The notes beneath the pieces were generated by a model. The model saw only the letters and a program-made list of their open reading frames with translations. It ran no database searches and was not told the DNA's origin. Shown in pieces: positions 6,920 to 16,058 of a DNA stretch of 64,000 bases (positions are counted from its first letter, which is position 1; the number at the start of each line of letters is the position of its first letter). The stretch comes from Microtetraspora fusca (GTDB taxonomy: Bacteria > Actinomycetota > Actinomycetes > Streptosporangiales > Streptosporangiaceae): assembly GCF_001570365.1 (NCBI RefSeq), contig NZ_BBYK01000066.1:47026-111025 (forward strand). The letters are read 5' to 3'. The position numbers and the translations under genes are program-made.

Positions 6920-8020
6920 ATGGCAATCAACGACCGCGAGAAGGCCCTTGAGACCGCCCTCGCGCAGATCGAGCGGCAGTTCGGCAAGGGCTCCGTGATG
7001 CGTCTCGGCGACGACGCACGCGCCCCGGTCGAGGTGATCCCCACCGGTGCGATCGCCCTCGACGTGGCTCTCGGCATCGGCGGCTTCCCGCGCGGTCGCA
7101 TCGTCGAGGTCTACGGGCCGGAGTCCAGCGGTAAGACCACCGTCGCGCTGCACGCCGTGGCCAACGCCCAGCGGGCCGGCGGCATCGCGGCGTTCATCGA
7201 CGCCGAGCACGCCCTCGACCCGGAGTACGCGAAGAAGCTCGGCGTCGACGTCGACGCGTTGCTCGTCTCCCAGCCCGACACCGGTGAGCAGGCCCTTGAG
7301 ATCGCCGACATGCTGATCCGCTCCGGCGCGGTCGACATCATCGTCATCGACTCGGTGGCCGCTCTGGTGCCCAAGGCCGAGATCGAGGGCGAGATGGGCG
7401 ACAGCCACGTGGGTCTGCAGGCGCGTCTGATGTCCCAGGCTCTCCGCAAGGTCGCCGGCGCGCTCAACCAGACCCGCACCACCGCCATCTTCATCAACCA
7501 GCTCCGCGAGAAGATCGGCGTCATGTTCGGCTCGCCCGAGACCACCACGGGTGGTAAGGCGCTGAAGTTCTACGCCTCGGTCCGGCTGGACGTCCGGCGC
7601 ATCGAGACGCTCAAGGACGGCACCGAGCCGGTCGGCAACCGCACCCGCGTGAAGATCGTCAAGAACAAGATGGCTCCGCCCTTCCGCCAGGCCGACTTCG
7701 ACATCCTGTACGGCATCGGCATCTCCCGCGAGGGCGGCCTCATCGACATGGGCGTCGAGCACGGGTTCGTGCGCAAGGCCGGTGCCTGGTACACCTACGA
7801 GGGCGATCAGCTCGGCCAGGGCAAGGAGAACGCCCGCAACTTCCTGAAGAACAACCCGGACATCGCGGACGAGATCGAAAAGAAGATCAAGGAAAAGCTC
7901 GGGGTCGGGCCGCGTCTGGACGCTGCCGCCGAGCCTCCCGCCCCCGCTCCGGCGGCAGCGGCTCCCTCCGGCGGACGCGGATCCAAGGCGGCGGCCACGC
8001 CCAAGCCGGGTGATGTCTGA
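6920..8020 (+). CDS. recA: Recombinase RecA
   Basis: This 366-residue protein is RecA throughout. Walker A GPESSGKT is at 66-73, catalytic Glu96 is in DAEHALD, Walker B IIVIDS is at about 140-145, and the L1 loop is near 156-165. Gln194 is in FINQLREK, with the L2 region following. It forms ATP-dependent filaments on single-stranded DNA for strand exchange and stimulates LexA self-cleavage. The last ~45 residues form a proline/alanine-rich tail rather than the acidic tail of E. coli RecA. The SOS box lies ~200 bp upstream, and recX starts 8 bp after the recA stop, so the two are co-transcribed. Confidence 0.99.
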   Translation: MAINDREKALETALAQIERQFGKGSVMRLGDDARAPVEVIPTGAIALDVALGIGGFPRGRIVEVYGPESSGKTTVALHAVANAQRAGGIAAFIDAEHALDPEYAKKLGVDVDALLVSQPDTGEQALEIADMLIRSGAVDIIVIDSVAALVPKAEIEGEMGDSHVGLQARLMSQALRKVAGALNQTRTTAIFINQLREKIGVMFGSPETTTGGKALKFYASVRLDVRRIETLKDGTEPVGNRTRVKIVKNKMAPPFRQADFDILYGIGISREGGLIDMGVEHGFVRKAGAWYTYEGDQLGQGKENARNFLKNNPDIADEIEKKIKEKLGVGPRLDAAAEPPAPAPAAAAPSGGRGSKAAATPKPGDV

Positions 8021-8028
8021 GCGCGGCC

Positions 8029-9078
8029 GTGAGGCGTGACGATTCTCCCGGCCCCGCTGACGAGCCGTGGCCGGGAGACGCCGAGTTCGGGCTTCCGGCG
8101 TCGGGTGTCCCCTCGCTGGAGGCGCTTCGGGAGGAGATCCGGGCGCGCGAGCGCGGGTTCCGCTCGGAGCGGGCGGCCCCCGGGGAGCGACCTCGTCGTT
8201 CCTCGAGTGGTGCCGGTCGCGCCGGCGCCTTCGGGGATTCGGACGCCTTCGACGGCGCGGGAGCCCGCGACCGCCGGAACCCGGACGACCAGGCCGGAGC
8301 TCCTCACAGCGGGAGCGTTTCCGCCGACGGCGACTTCCCGGAGTCACGAGGCCCCGAGCGGAAGCGTCGCTCCCGCCGTGGGGGTGGTGCTTTCGGTGGT
8401 GGGGACCTCTTCGGGGAGTCCGGGCAGGAGGGTTCGCGTCGTTCTCGCCGCAGGCGCGGTGCTTTCGACGGTGAGGACTTCTCCACGGAGCATGAGCCCG
8501 AGCGTGAGCGTCGCTCTCGGCGTGGGCGTGGTTCTGCCCGTGATGAGGAGTTCTCCGCGGAGCACGGGCCGTCCGCCGACCCGGAGGCCGTGGCCAGGGC
8601 GATCTGCCTTCGGCTGCTCACCATGGCGCCGAAGACCAGGGCCCAGCTCGCCGAAGCCCTGCGGAAGCGGGAAGTGCCCGAGGAGGCCGCGCAGGCCGTG
8701 CTGGAGCGCTTCTCCGAGGTGGGGCTCATCGACGACCAGGCGTTCGCCGCGGCGTGGGTCAGTTCCCGGCATGCCGGGCGCGGTCTCGCACGGCGGGCGC
8801 TCGCACAGGAGTTGCGGCACCGAGGGGTGGACGAGGACACCGTCAACGAGGCCGTCGATCAGCTCGACCCCGAGCAGGAGGTGGAGACGGCGCGCAGACT
8901 GGTCGCCCGCAAGCTTTCGGGCACGCGCGGCCTCGACCCCCAGACCCGTACGCGGCGGCTTGTCGGGATGCTCGCCCGCAAGGGGTACGGTCCCGGGCTC
9001 GCCTTCCGTGTCGTCCGCGAGGCGCTCGAAGGCGAGGGCGGCGAGGTCGACGACTTCTTCGATGGCGACCTGCGGTGA
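8029..9078 (+). CDS. recX: Regulatory protein RecX with a long repetitive N-terminal extension
   Basis: The C-terminal ~165 residues (from about 185) are a normal RecX domain made of three-helix repeats, with AICLRLLTMAPKTRAQL, LIDDQAFAAAWV and RGLARRALAQELRHRGV. RecX binds RecA filaments and limits recombinase activity. The protein has 349 residues, about twice the usual size. The extra ~185 N-terminal residues are low-complexity and rich in Arg, Gly, Ser and Glu, with three imperfect ~24-residue repeats centred on RRSRRGRG-type blocks (about 108-181). The GTG at 8029 lies 8 bp after the recA stop. A later start would remove part of the extension, but no clear internal ribosome-binding site is visible. 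Confidence 0.93.
   Translation: MRRDDSPGPADEPWPGDAEFGLPASGVPSLEALREEIRARERGFRSERAAPGERPRRSSSGAGRAGAFGDSDAFDGAGARDRRNPDDQAGAPHSGSVSADGDFPESRGPERKRRSRRGGGAFGGGDLFGESGQEGSRRSRRRRGAFDGEDFSTEHEPERERRSRRGRGSARDEEFSAEHGPSADPEAVARAICLRLLTMAPKTRAQLAEALRKREVPEEAAQAVLERFSEVGLIDDQAFAAAWVSSRHAGRGLARRALAQELRHRGVDEDTVNEAVDQLDPEQEVETARRLVARKLSGTRGLDPQTRTRRLVGMLARKGYGPGLAFRVVREALEGEGGEVDDFFDGDLR
8351..8570 (+). repeat. Three imperfect ~70-bp repeats inside recX
   Basis: Units beginning near 8356, 8425 and 8497 share a CGTCGYTCYCGCCGTGGG-like core followed by a GGTGCTTTCGACGGTGAGGA-like segment. The period is close to a multiple of three, so the frame is kept and the protein repeats as RRSRRGRG-x-AFDGEDF-type blocks. 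Confidence 0.7.
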
Positions 9079-9169
9079 CGGTGCGGTAGGCGTGTTCGGG
9101 TGCTCCCCGGCGAACCTGGTCAAATGCGGTCGGCTGTGGACGGCTGTCCCGGGTGGCGACCTTTCCGGC

Positions 9170-9450
9170 GATGAGGGTGACCTGCGCCGAGGGTGTGCCG
9201 GGCGGGCTGGCCGAGATGGGGGGCGCCTGTGTCGGCGCCGCGATCTCGTCGTCCCGGTGATGAGGGTGCCCTACGCCGAGGGTCTGTCGGGTGGGCTGAC
9301 CGAGGTGGAGGGCGAGTGCATCGGCACCGTGATCTCGTCGTCTCGGCACCATGTGGGGTGCGCCCGGTGCCATGGGGTGCCTCCCGCGCCGCGCGGGTTC
9401 GGCGATGAGTGGCGACTCGCGGAGAGGGCGTGTCGAGAGGGCTGACCGGG
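9170..9450. repeat. 89-bp tandem repeat, two good copies and one decayed partial copy
   Basis: Copy 1 starts at 9170 and copy 2 at 9259, an exact 89-bp offset; both share the start GATGAGGGTG and the end GATCTCGTCGTC with scattered substitutions between. A third, shorter and degenerate copy starts at about 9404 (GATGAGTGGCGAC). In copy 1 an ATG frame of 29 codons ends exactly where the ATG of the copy 2 frame begins (TGATG overlap at 9258-9262). Confidence 0.8.
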
Positions 9451-9650
9451 CCCTCGCCGCGCGCCGGACAGGAGCTCGGACCGTTTCTGGCGCCGGATCT
9501 GACCGGGGAAGCGATTTGACGCCACTCCTTTGCTTGCCCGTTACCTCGCTGACGCTTAATCTCGACCGCAGTGAGGAGTTACTCCGCAGTGCGGATTGCC
9601 ATATCGGTGGATAACAGAACGAGAGATATCGACCGGCTTGCCGGGCATGA

Positions 9651-9671
9651 CGGCAGCCCTCCGGGCTGCCG
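9651..9671. terminator. Perfect 9-bp GC hairpin in the rny leader
   Basis: CGGCAGCCC and GGGCTGCCG form a perfect 9-bp stem with a 3-nt loop. GATTTC follows instead of a T-run. It could terminate recA-recX transcription or attenuate rny. Confidence 0.5.
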
Positions 9672-9724
9672 GATTTCACGACGTTCCGTTGACGTCGCCG
9701 GGTTCTGCCGTGCTGCGTGCGTTA

Positions 9725-9761
9725 CCCCCTCGCTAGCTCGAAGTTGCGACGCGAGGAGGGG
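9725..9761 (+). promoter_or_regulatory. Hairpin that can sequester the rny ribosome-binding site
   Basis: CCCCCTCGC (9725-9733) can pair with GCGAGGAGGGG (9751-9761) with a single bulged A. The right arm contains the GGAGGGG Shine-Dalgarno sequence ten bases before the rny ATG, so folding would hide it. Confidence 0.5.
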
Positions 9762-9770
9762 TGAGCGCGC

Positions 9771-11393
9771 ATGAATACGATCGTGATCGTTCTGGCGCTG
9801 GCGGTGGTGCTGCTGACGCTCGTAGCGATCGCCGCGCTCGTCATGGTGGTGCGCCACACCGGAGGCTCCCGGCGTAAAGGCCCTTCCCCTGAGCAAGTCG
9901 CCGCGGCCGAGGCCGAGGTGAACGAGGAGCTTGAGCAGGCGAGGCGTCAGGCGGCGGAGATCCGGGGACAGGCGGAGAGAGACGCGGGCGAGATCGTCAA
10001 GAAGTCCGAGTCTGCCGCCGAGAGCGCCGCGCTGATGCGCAAGGAAGTCGAAGAGGAGGCGCGGCTCCTCAAAGGCGAGATCAAAGAGCTGCGCACCGAT
10101 CTCGAGCGCAGGGAGAGCCGCCTGGTCGAACGGGAGCAGCGGCTCGACGAGGAGGCGCGCAGGCAGGCCGAGCGGGCGCGCAAGCTGGCCGAGACCGAGA
10201 CCGAGCTGGCCGATCGACGGGTCGAGCTCGACCAGGTCGCCGACAACCGGCGAAAGATCCTGGAGCGGGTCGCGGGGCTCACCGCCGACCAGGCCAAGAA
10301 CGAGCTGGTCAAAGAGATCGAGAACCAGGCCAAGCGCGAGGCCGCCCTGATCGTCCGCGAGATCGAGAGCGAGGCGCGCAAAGAGGGGGAGAAGCGCGCC
10401 TGCAAGATCGTGACACTGGCGGTTCAGCGGGTCGCCACCGAGCAGACCGCGGAGTCCGTGGTCAGCGTGCTGCACCTGCCCGGCGACGACATGAAGGGCC
10501 GCATCATCGGGCGCGAGGGCCGCAACATCAGGGCGTTCGAGTCCACGACCGGGGTCAATCTGATCATAGACGATACGCCCGAGGCGGTGCTTCTCTCCTG
10601 TTTCGACCCGGTCCGGCGGGAAACCGCCCGGCTGACGCTGGAGCGGCTCGTCCTCGACGGCCGCATCCACCCGCAGCGCATCGAGGAGGCGTACGAGCGC
10701 AGCAAGGCCGAGGTGCGTGACCTGTGCGTGCGAGCGGGTGAGGACGCCCTGGTGGAGCTCGGCATCACCGACATGCATCCCGAGCTGATCACGCTGCTCG
10801 GCCAGCTGCGCTACCGGACGTCCTACGGGCAGAACGTGCTCAAGCACCTGATCGAGTCCGCGCACATCGCCGGGATCATGGCCTCCGAGCTGCGGCTCGA
10901 CCGCGACCTGGTGAAGCGCTGCGCCCTGCTGCACGACATCGGCAAGGCGCTGACCCACGAGGTCGAGGGCAGCCACGCCCTGATCGGCGCGGAGATCGCC
11001 CGCCGGTACGGCGAGCACGAGGACGTCGTCCACGCCATCGAGGCGCACCACAACGAGGTGGAGGTGCGCACCGTCGAGGCGGTGCTCACCCAGGCGGCCG
11101 ACGCGATCAGCGGCAGCCGTCCCGGGGCCCGGCGCGAGTCCCTCGAGGCGTACGTGAAGCGGTTGGAGCGGCTGGAGGAGATCGCCCAGTCGTACGACGG
11201 CGTGGAGAAGGTGTTCGCGATGCAGGCCGGACGGGAGATCCGGGTCATGGTCCGCCCCGACGCCGTGGACGACATCCAGGCCCAGGTCATCGCCCGCGAC
11301 GTCGCCAAGCAGGTGGAGGAGGAGCTGATCTACCCCGGCCAGATCCGCATCACCGTCGTCCGCGAGTCCCGCGCCACCGAGTTCGCCCGCTAG
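9771..11393 (+). CDS. rny: Ribonuclease Y
   Basis: This 540-residue protein has the full RNase Y layout: an N-terminal membrane anchor (about 4-26), a long charged coiled coil (about 44-205), a KH RNA-binding domain with GRIIGREGRNIRAFE (about 242-256), and an HD phosphohydrolase domain with the catalytic pair His388-Asp389 in LLHDIGKAL. RNase Y is a membrane-tethered endoribonuclease that starts mRNA decay. Length and domain order match the Firmicutes and actinobacterial enzymes. The ATG at 9771 has a strong GGAGGGG site, which the leader can fold into a hairpin. Confidence 0.97.
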   Translation: MNTIVIVLALAVVLLTLVAIAALVMVVRHTGGSRRKGPSPEQVAAAEAEVNEELEQARRQAAEIRGQAERDAGEIVKKSESAAESAALMRKEVEEEARLLKGEIKELRTDLERRESRLVEREQRLDEEARRQAERARKLAETETELADRRVELDQVADNRRKILERVAGLTADQAKNELVKEIENQAKREAALIVREIESEARKEGEKRACKIVTLAVQRVATEQTAESVVSVLHLPGDDMKGRIIGREGRNIRAFESTTGVNLIIDDTPEAVLLSCFDPVRRETARLTLERLVLDGRIHPQRIEEAYERSKAEVRDLCVRAGEDALVELGITDMHPELITLLGQLRYRTSYGQNVLKHLIESAHIAGIMASELRLDRDLVKRCALLHDIGKALTHEVEGSHALIGAEIARRYGEHEDVVHAIEAHHNEVEVRTVEAVLTQAADAISGSRPGARRESLEAYVKRLERLEEIAQSYDGVEKVFAMQAGREIRVMVRPDAVDDIQAQVIARDVAKQVEEELIYPGQIRITVVRESRATEFAR

Positions 11394-11453
11394 TGGTGTG
11401 TCCGCGAGTCTTGGCTGGGTCGGTCACTTCGCCGGAAGGAAGCTGCGGTCCTC

Positions 11454-11480
11454 GCGAAGCCCGCTTCGCCGGGCCTTCGC
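11454..11480 (+). terminator. Hairpin after rny
   Basis: GCGAAGCCCG and a complementary CGGGCCTTCGC form a stem with one bulge around a short CTTCGC loop, 60 bp downstream of the rny stop. No clear T-run follows. The rest of 11394-11685 shows nothing recognisable. Confidence 0.4.
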
Positions 11481-11685
11481 TCCCTTCCGCTCCGCTCCCT
11501 CGATCCCGGTGAACGTTCGCGGACAGCGCCGCGCCGCGGCGGCCGGACCACCGATCATCCGGTTCATCGACTCCGCGGGTCGAACTCGCGGTTGTCGGCA
11601 TTGGAATGCGTGACCGCGCCCTGGAGCGGGTCGTGTTCTCAGCGGCCCGGGGTCCGTTCTCGCTCAGCCCGGCCGCGGGGAGGCG

Positions 11686-13137
11686 TCACGGGTGGCCGAG
11701 GTCCGGTGGCCGCGTGCCCGGCGCCGCGCGCAGCACCACGTAGCCGTCGCGCTCGTACACGACCTGGTAGCCGTTGCGACGCAGCAGGGCAACGCGTGCG
11801 CGCTGCTCGTCGACACCCGTGAACGGGAACGTCATCCTGCCCGTGTCGGCCACCACCCAGGGCGCCCAGCGCGGACGCCGGTCCCACAGCAGCACGCGCG
11901 TACGCGAGGTGAGCGCCGGGCCGACGTAGTTGGCCGCCTCCACCAGCACCCCGTCCGGTACGGCGGCCGCCGCCCCGGAGGCGGCCTGGACGCGGGGCGC
12001 GGGGGTGAGCAGCCGTCCGTACGCGAAGAACGGGACGAGGGCGACGGCGACCGACAGGAGCGACGCGGCCAACGGCGTCTTACGCACGACGAGCCGGGTC
12101 CGGGCGATGCCGTCCGCCGCCGCGCAGAAGAGCACCACGACGATGAAGGCGTTGTAGTGGTACTCCGTCCCCCACCAGTTCGGGAACGAGCCGGCCAGCA
12201 TCCGGGCGGCGAGCGGCGGAACCGCGATAAGTGTCAGCGGCGAGAGCAGACACAGGAAGAGCACCATCGCGCCCAGCAGGGCGACCGTGGCGGCCTTCTC
12301 GGACGGGGTGACCAGCAGCGCCAGCGCGTCCAGCGGATGGGTGAGAGCCCGCACGGCGGCGGAAGGCAGGTCGGGGCCGAGCGTTCCGTAGGCCCAGTAG
12401 TAGTCGGCCCGGCCGCCGAAGGCCGGGATGAGCACGTGGGTGGTGATCATGACCGCGGCGAGGCCGGCCACCACCAGCGGCAGCCCCACGCGGAAGCGGC
12501 GGACGGCGATCAGGAACAGGCCGTATCCGGCGATGACCAGTCCCATGTCCTCCTTGACGCACAGGAGGAGCGCCCCGGCCAGCACCGCCTGTCGCGGCCG
12601 GCCCGCGTCGTGGCGTTCGATCATCCACGCGGTCAGCGCCGGCGCGAAGGCCACCTCGTGGAAGTCGAAGACGACCGCCTCGGCGATCGGCCAGGACAGT
12701 GCGTACGCGCCCGCGATCAGATGGGCGGCCGCCGCGCCGAGCCGTCGCCGTGCGAACAGCCACAGCGGCGGGATCGCCGCGGCCAGCAGCACCCCTTGGA
12801 GGACGAGCAGGGTTTCCGGCCCGTCGTGCAGCCAGTAGAACGGCGCGAGCGAGGCCAGGATGGGCGACCAGTGGTCACCGAGGACCGAGAAGTCCGGGCC
12901 GAAGTCGTTGTGGACGCCCTTCGCGATCGACACCGGCAGCCCGAAACGCGAGTAGGACCTGACCGCCTGGTCGAAGATGACCAGGTCGTACGTGCCCAGG
13001 CGGAACGCGTGCAGGCGGATCAGGCCCGCCGCCGAGTAGAGCGCCGCGGCCGCCGCCGTGATCACGGTCAGCGCGGTCGCCGTACGGTCGAGGCGGGGGC
13101 GGCGGCCGACCGTCCCCCACGGGGTCGTGAACCTCAT
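11686..13137 (-). CDS. DUF2079 multi-spanning membrane protein
   Basis: The product is a 483-residue polytopic membrane protein. It begins with a short basic stretch and a first transmembrane helix (about 20-38), followed by the DUF2079 hallmark YDLVIFDQAV and the downstream FGDHWSPIL-type motif (here VLGDHWSPILASLAPFYWL). About ten hydrophobic helices follow, then a C-terminal ~90-residue extracytoplasmic tail. DUF2079 proteins are related to GT-C-type membrane glycosyltransferases, but no activity is proven. The ATG overlaps the stop of the upstream S9 peptidase by one base (TGATG at 13139-13135), so translation is coupled. Confidence 0.87.
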   Translation of the reverse strand: MRFTTPWGTVGRRPRLDRTATALTVITAAAAALYSAAGLIRLHAFRLGTYDLVIFDQAVRSYSRFGLPVSIAKGVHNDFGPDFSVLGDHWSPILASLAPFYWLHDGPETLLVLQGVLLAAAIPPLWLFARRRLGAAAAHLIAGAYALSWPIAEAVVFDFHEVAFAPALTAWMIERHDAGRPRQAVLAGALLLCVKEDMGLVIAGYGLFLIAVRRFRVGLPLVVAGLAAVMITTHVLIPAFGGRADYYWAYGTLGPDLPSAAVRALTHPLDALALLVTPSEKAATVALLGAMVLFLCLLSPLTLIAVPPLAARMLAGSFPNWWGTEYHYNAFIVVVLFCAAADGIARTRLVVRKTPLAASLLSVAVALVPFFAYGRLLTPAPRVQAASGAAAAVPDGVLVEAANYVGPALTSRTRVLLWDRRPRWAPWVVADTGRMTFPFTGVDEQRARVALLRRNGYQVVYERDGYVVLRAAPGTRPPDLGHP

Positions 13138-15050
13138 CAGTCCATCGCGATGAAGATCTGTAGATAGAAGGAGAGCTCCGCGGCCAGCGCGGTGGCCTTG
13201 GTCTCCTGGCGGCGGAAGCCGTGCGACTCGCCTTCGAAAGCGAGATAGGTGCAGGGTACGCCGTGCGCCGTCATCGTGTCGGCGAACGCCTCCGACTGGG
13301 CCGGTGGCACCACCGGGTCGGCCAGTCCCTGCATGAGCAGCATCGGGCAGCCGATCTCGCCCGCCCTGGCCAGCGGCTCGCGGGAGCCGTACAGCGCCTC
13401 GGGGCCGACCAGCCAGTCGATGTAGCGGGACTCGAAGTCGTGCGTGGCGGCGACGAGCGGGGCGAGGGCGCTGACCCCGGCGATCGACACGCCTCCGGCG
13501 AAGACGTCGGAGGCGCAGCAGGCGGCCATCACGGTCCAGCCGCCCGCGCTGCCGCCCCTGATCGCGATGCGCGCCGGGTCGGCCAGGTTCGCCGCCGCGA
13601 GCCACCGCGCCGCCGCGACGGCGTCCTCGACGTCGATGATCCCCCACTGCCCGCGCAGCCGCTCCCGGTAGGCGCGGCCGTACCCGGTTGAGCCGCCGTA
13701 GTTGAGGTCGAGCACGCCGATGCCGCGGCTGGTGAAGAACGCCTTCTCCAGGCTGAGCTCGGTCGTCGCGTGCCCGGTCGGTCCGCCGTGCACGAACACG
13801 ACGTACGGCGCGGCGGTCGCCGCGGTCGCGTCGGGACCGGAGGGCGGGTACAGGAACGCGTGGACGGAGCGGCCGTCGCCGCTCTCGATCTCGACGGCGC
13901 GCGGGGTCGGGAGATAGGCGGCTTCGGGCAGTTCGGCGAGGTCGCCGCACAGCAATTCGACCCGGCCGCTGGCGGCGATCCGGACGATCGCCCTGGGCAG
14001 GCGCGGGCCGTACGCGATGCCGGCGACGCTGCGCCCGTCGCAGGCCAGCGCGGGGACCCAACCGGTGTAGGGGACCTCGACGTCGGAAAGCGTCCCCGTG
14101 GCGGGGTCGAGGATGCCGAGCCGCAGGTCGCCGCGCCCGTGCAGCACCGCGAGCCGGCCGTCCCCCAACGGCTGGTACGGCCGGCCGCCGAGCTGCCAGA
14201 GCGGCCCGGCGAACTCCTCCTCGGCCGGGTGGAGCGCCCGGCGGGCGCCGCCGAGGAGGTCGGACTGGTAGAGGTTCCACCAGCCCGAACGGTCCGAGAC
14301 GAAGTAGAGGGTGCGGTCGTCGCGCCAGCACGGGGCGAGCACGGACTCGTCGGCGCCGCCCGCGATCGCCACGGTGTGCCCGTCGGAGATCCGGGTCACC
14401 CGCAGCTCGGTGCCGGTCCACGGCATGGCCGGGTGGTCCCAGCAGACGTAGGCGAGGTGCCGCCCGTCGGGGGAGAGCGTGGGGAAGGCGTAGAAGTCGC
14501 TTCCGCTCACCCGCTCCACGATCCCGTCCGTGCGGCCCTCCTGCGCCGCCGCGAGCGACGCCGTCGGGAGGGACAGGGAGACGATGGAGCGGCTGACCAC
14601 CCCGTCGTCGTGGTGGCGTTCGCGTACGCACCACAGCTCGGGGCCGTCGGGGCTCTCGTGGACGAGCAGGTCGGCGTAGCGCAGCCCGCCGGGACGGTCC
14701 GGCTCGGGCGTGAGCGGCCACGGGTCGGCCCCTGCGGCGGCGAGATAGAGCCGCTGGTCGGCGTGGTTCGCGAAGACGATGCCCCGCCCCGGCACGACGG
14801 CGTAGGAACGCCCGCCGTACTCGTGGACGCGGGTGCGCGCGTCCCAGGGGGCGGGGAGTAACTCGTGCAGCATCCCGTCGGCGTGGCGGTGGACGACCGT
14901 GCGTCGCCCGCCCTCCGCCGGCCGGTCCTCCTCCCACCACAGGTGGTCGCCCATAACGGTGGGGAAGCCGAGTGACAGCCCCGACCGGGCGACGTCGGTG
15001 GTCGAGATCGGCGATGGCCAGGCTCCGTGCGGCATGGGCTCGGGGGACAT
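13137..15050 (-). CDS. S9-family prolyl-oligopeptidase-type serine peptidase
   Basis: The 637-residue enzyme has an N-terminal WD/beta-propeller-like region (about 20-390, with repeated SPDG and GRR turns) and a C-terminal alpha/beta hydrolase domain. The catalytic triad is visible: Ser501 in GGSAGGWT, Asp578 in DPVVPP and His610 in GESHGF. Enzymes of this kind (S9C acylaminoacyl or dipeptidyl peptidases) cleave short peptides in the cytoplasm; there is no signal peptide. The start is uncertain: ATG codons at 15059, 15050 and 15035 are possible, and 15050 is chosen because GGGAGG precedes it, although closely. It overlaps the DUF2079 gene by one base. Confidence 0.9.
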   Translation of the reverse strand: MSPEPMPHGAWPSPISTTDVARSGLSLGFPTVMGDHLWWEEDRPAEGGRRTVVHRHADGMLHELLPAPWDARTRVHEYGGRSYAVVPGRGIVFANHADQRLYLAAAGADPWPLTPEPDRPGGLRYADLLVHESPDGPELWCVRERHHDDGVVSRSIVSLSLPTASLAAAQEGRTDGIVERVSGSDFYAFPTLSPDGRHLAYVCWDHPAMPWTGTELRVTRISDGHTVAIAGGADESVLAPCWRDDRTLYFVSDRSGWWNLYQSDLLGGARRALHPAEEEFAGPLWQLGGRPYQPLGDGRLAVLHGRGDLRLGILDPATGTLSDVEVPYTGWVPALACDGRSVAGIAYGPRLPRAIVRIAASGRVELLCGDLAELPEAAYLPTPRAVEIESGDGRSVHAFLYPPSGPDATAATAAPYVVFVHGGPTGHATTELSLEKAFFTSRGIGVLDLNYGGSTGYGRAYRERLRGQWGIIDVEDAVAAARWLAAANLADPARIAIRGGSAGGWTVMAACCASDVFAGGVSIAGVSALAPLVAATHDFESRYIDWLVGPEALYGSREPLARAGEIGCPMLLMQGLADPVVPPAQSEAFADTMTAHGVPCTYLAFEGESHGFRRQETKATALAAELSFYLQIFIAMD

Positions 15051-15146
15051 GCCTCCCATCCTGACGGACGGAAGGTCGCCGTGTCCGCTCACCCCCTCCG
15101 GAGACGGGAGCAGACGAGACGTCCGCCGCGTCCCGCAACGGGGGCG

Positions 15147-15884
15147 CTATCTCGGATCGAGAGCGGGAGGGGTGGTGTAGCGGGTGGCGAGCACGCCGAG
15201 ATGACTGATCACCGCCCGCTTCCAGGCGCCGTCGTCGAACATCCGCCGCAGCGCGGCGTCGATCTCCTCCCGCGTCCCCTCTGTGTTCGCGCGGATGCCG
15301 TACCGGTGGACGGCGAGCGAACGGCCGCAGAGCCGGAACCTCCCGGGGTACTGCGCGTCGAGCCCCACCAGGACCGGCGCGTCGGCCACGATGGCGTCGA
15401 CCGTCCCCTTCGCCAGCAGCGGAGCGCACGCGGCGGGCACGTTCGCCACGGCGAGGAACGCGGCCGTCCACGCGGCCCCCAGCTTGCGGACCAGCGGAGC
15501 CGCGTCCGCGCGGGTGCCGCACACACGCCGGTCCCGCAGGTCCTTCGGGCCCGCGATGGTCAGGTCCCGCGCGCGTACGAGGAGGTCGGAGCCGGTCACG
15601 AGGTACGGCCCGGCGGAGTCGGCCGCGTCGGTCGCGCCGACGACGATGTCGGCCTCGTCCGGGTCGCCGGTGTACACGATCCGCCCGTCGCTGTAGCCGA
15701 GTTCGCGCGCCACGTACTGGGCGATCGCGATGTCGAAGCCGGTGTAGCCCCCGTCAGGGAGCCGGACGACCAGCCCGGGGTATCCGACGCGCACGCCGAC
15801 GACGAGGACGCCGCCCCTGCCGCACGAGGTGAGGGAGGCGACCGTCAGCGAAAGGCCCAGGAACAGGGCCGCGACGTGCCGCAC
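15147..15884 (-). CDS. Extracellular solute-binding lipoprotein, family 3-like
   Basis: The 245-residue protein begins with a lipoprotein signal peptide whose lipobox LTSC places the lipid-carrying cysteine at residue 21. The mature part has the type II periplasmic-binding fold: a GFDIAIAQYVARELGY motif and a DIVVGATDA segment, as in amino-acid binding proteins of ABC transporters. It is shorter and more divergent than GluB encoded 2 kb away and has extra cysteines. It lies 174 bp downstream of gluD on the same strand and may be transcribed with the glu genes as an alternative or sensor-type binding protein; this is inference. Confidence 0.82.
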   Translation of the reverse strand: MRHVAALFLGLSLTVASLTSCGRGGVLVVGVRVGYPGLVVRLPDGGYTGFDIAIAQYVARELGYSDGRIVYTGDPDEADIVVGATDAADSAGPYLVTGSDLLVRARDLTIAGPKDLRDRRVCGTRADAAPLVRKLGAAWTAAFLAVANVPAACAPLLAKGTVDAIVADAPVLVGLDAQYPGRFRLCGRSLAVHRYGIRANTEGTREEIDAALRRMFDDGAWKRAVISHLGVLATRYTTPPALDPR

Positions 15885-16058
15885 GAGCCCAAGGATCCGG
15901 GCGGGTCCGGCTCAAGGCCAAGCAGCGACACGACAAGGAACCGGAAAGAAGCCGGCTCGCTGTTCCAACGCGTTTCATTCGGCATGCGCCTGCGAGATGA
16001 AGCGCGGTTCCACTCCCGTTCGATCGCGGCCGCCGAGCTTTCCGGCGTGCCCGACCGA

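Larger units (their letters stand above)
9079..9770. other. recX-rny intergenic region
   Basis: This 690-bp gap contains the 89-bp repeats at 9170-9450, a strong hairpin at 9651-9671 and a hairpin over the rny ribosome-binding site. No confident gene is seen; two short frames inside the repeats are discussed as a finding. Confidence 0.6.

Noticed and set aside
6626..8347. A 573-codon frame antisense to recA and recX
   Set aside because: It mirrors recA in the opposite strand and has no domain; long antisense frames are expected at this GC content.
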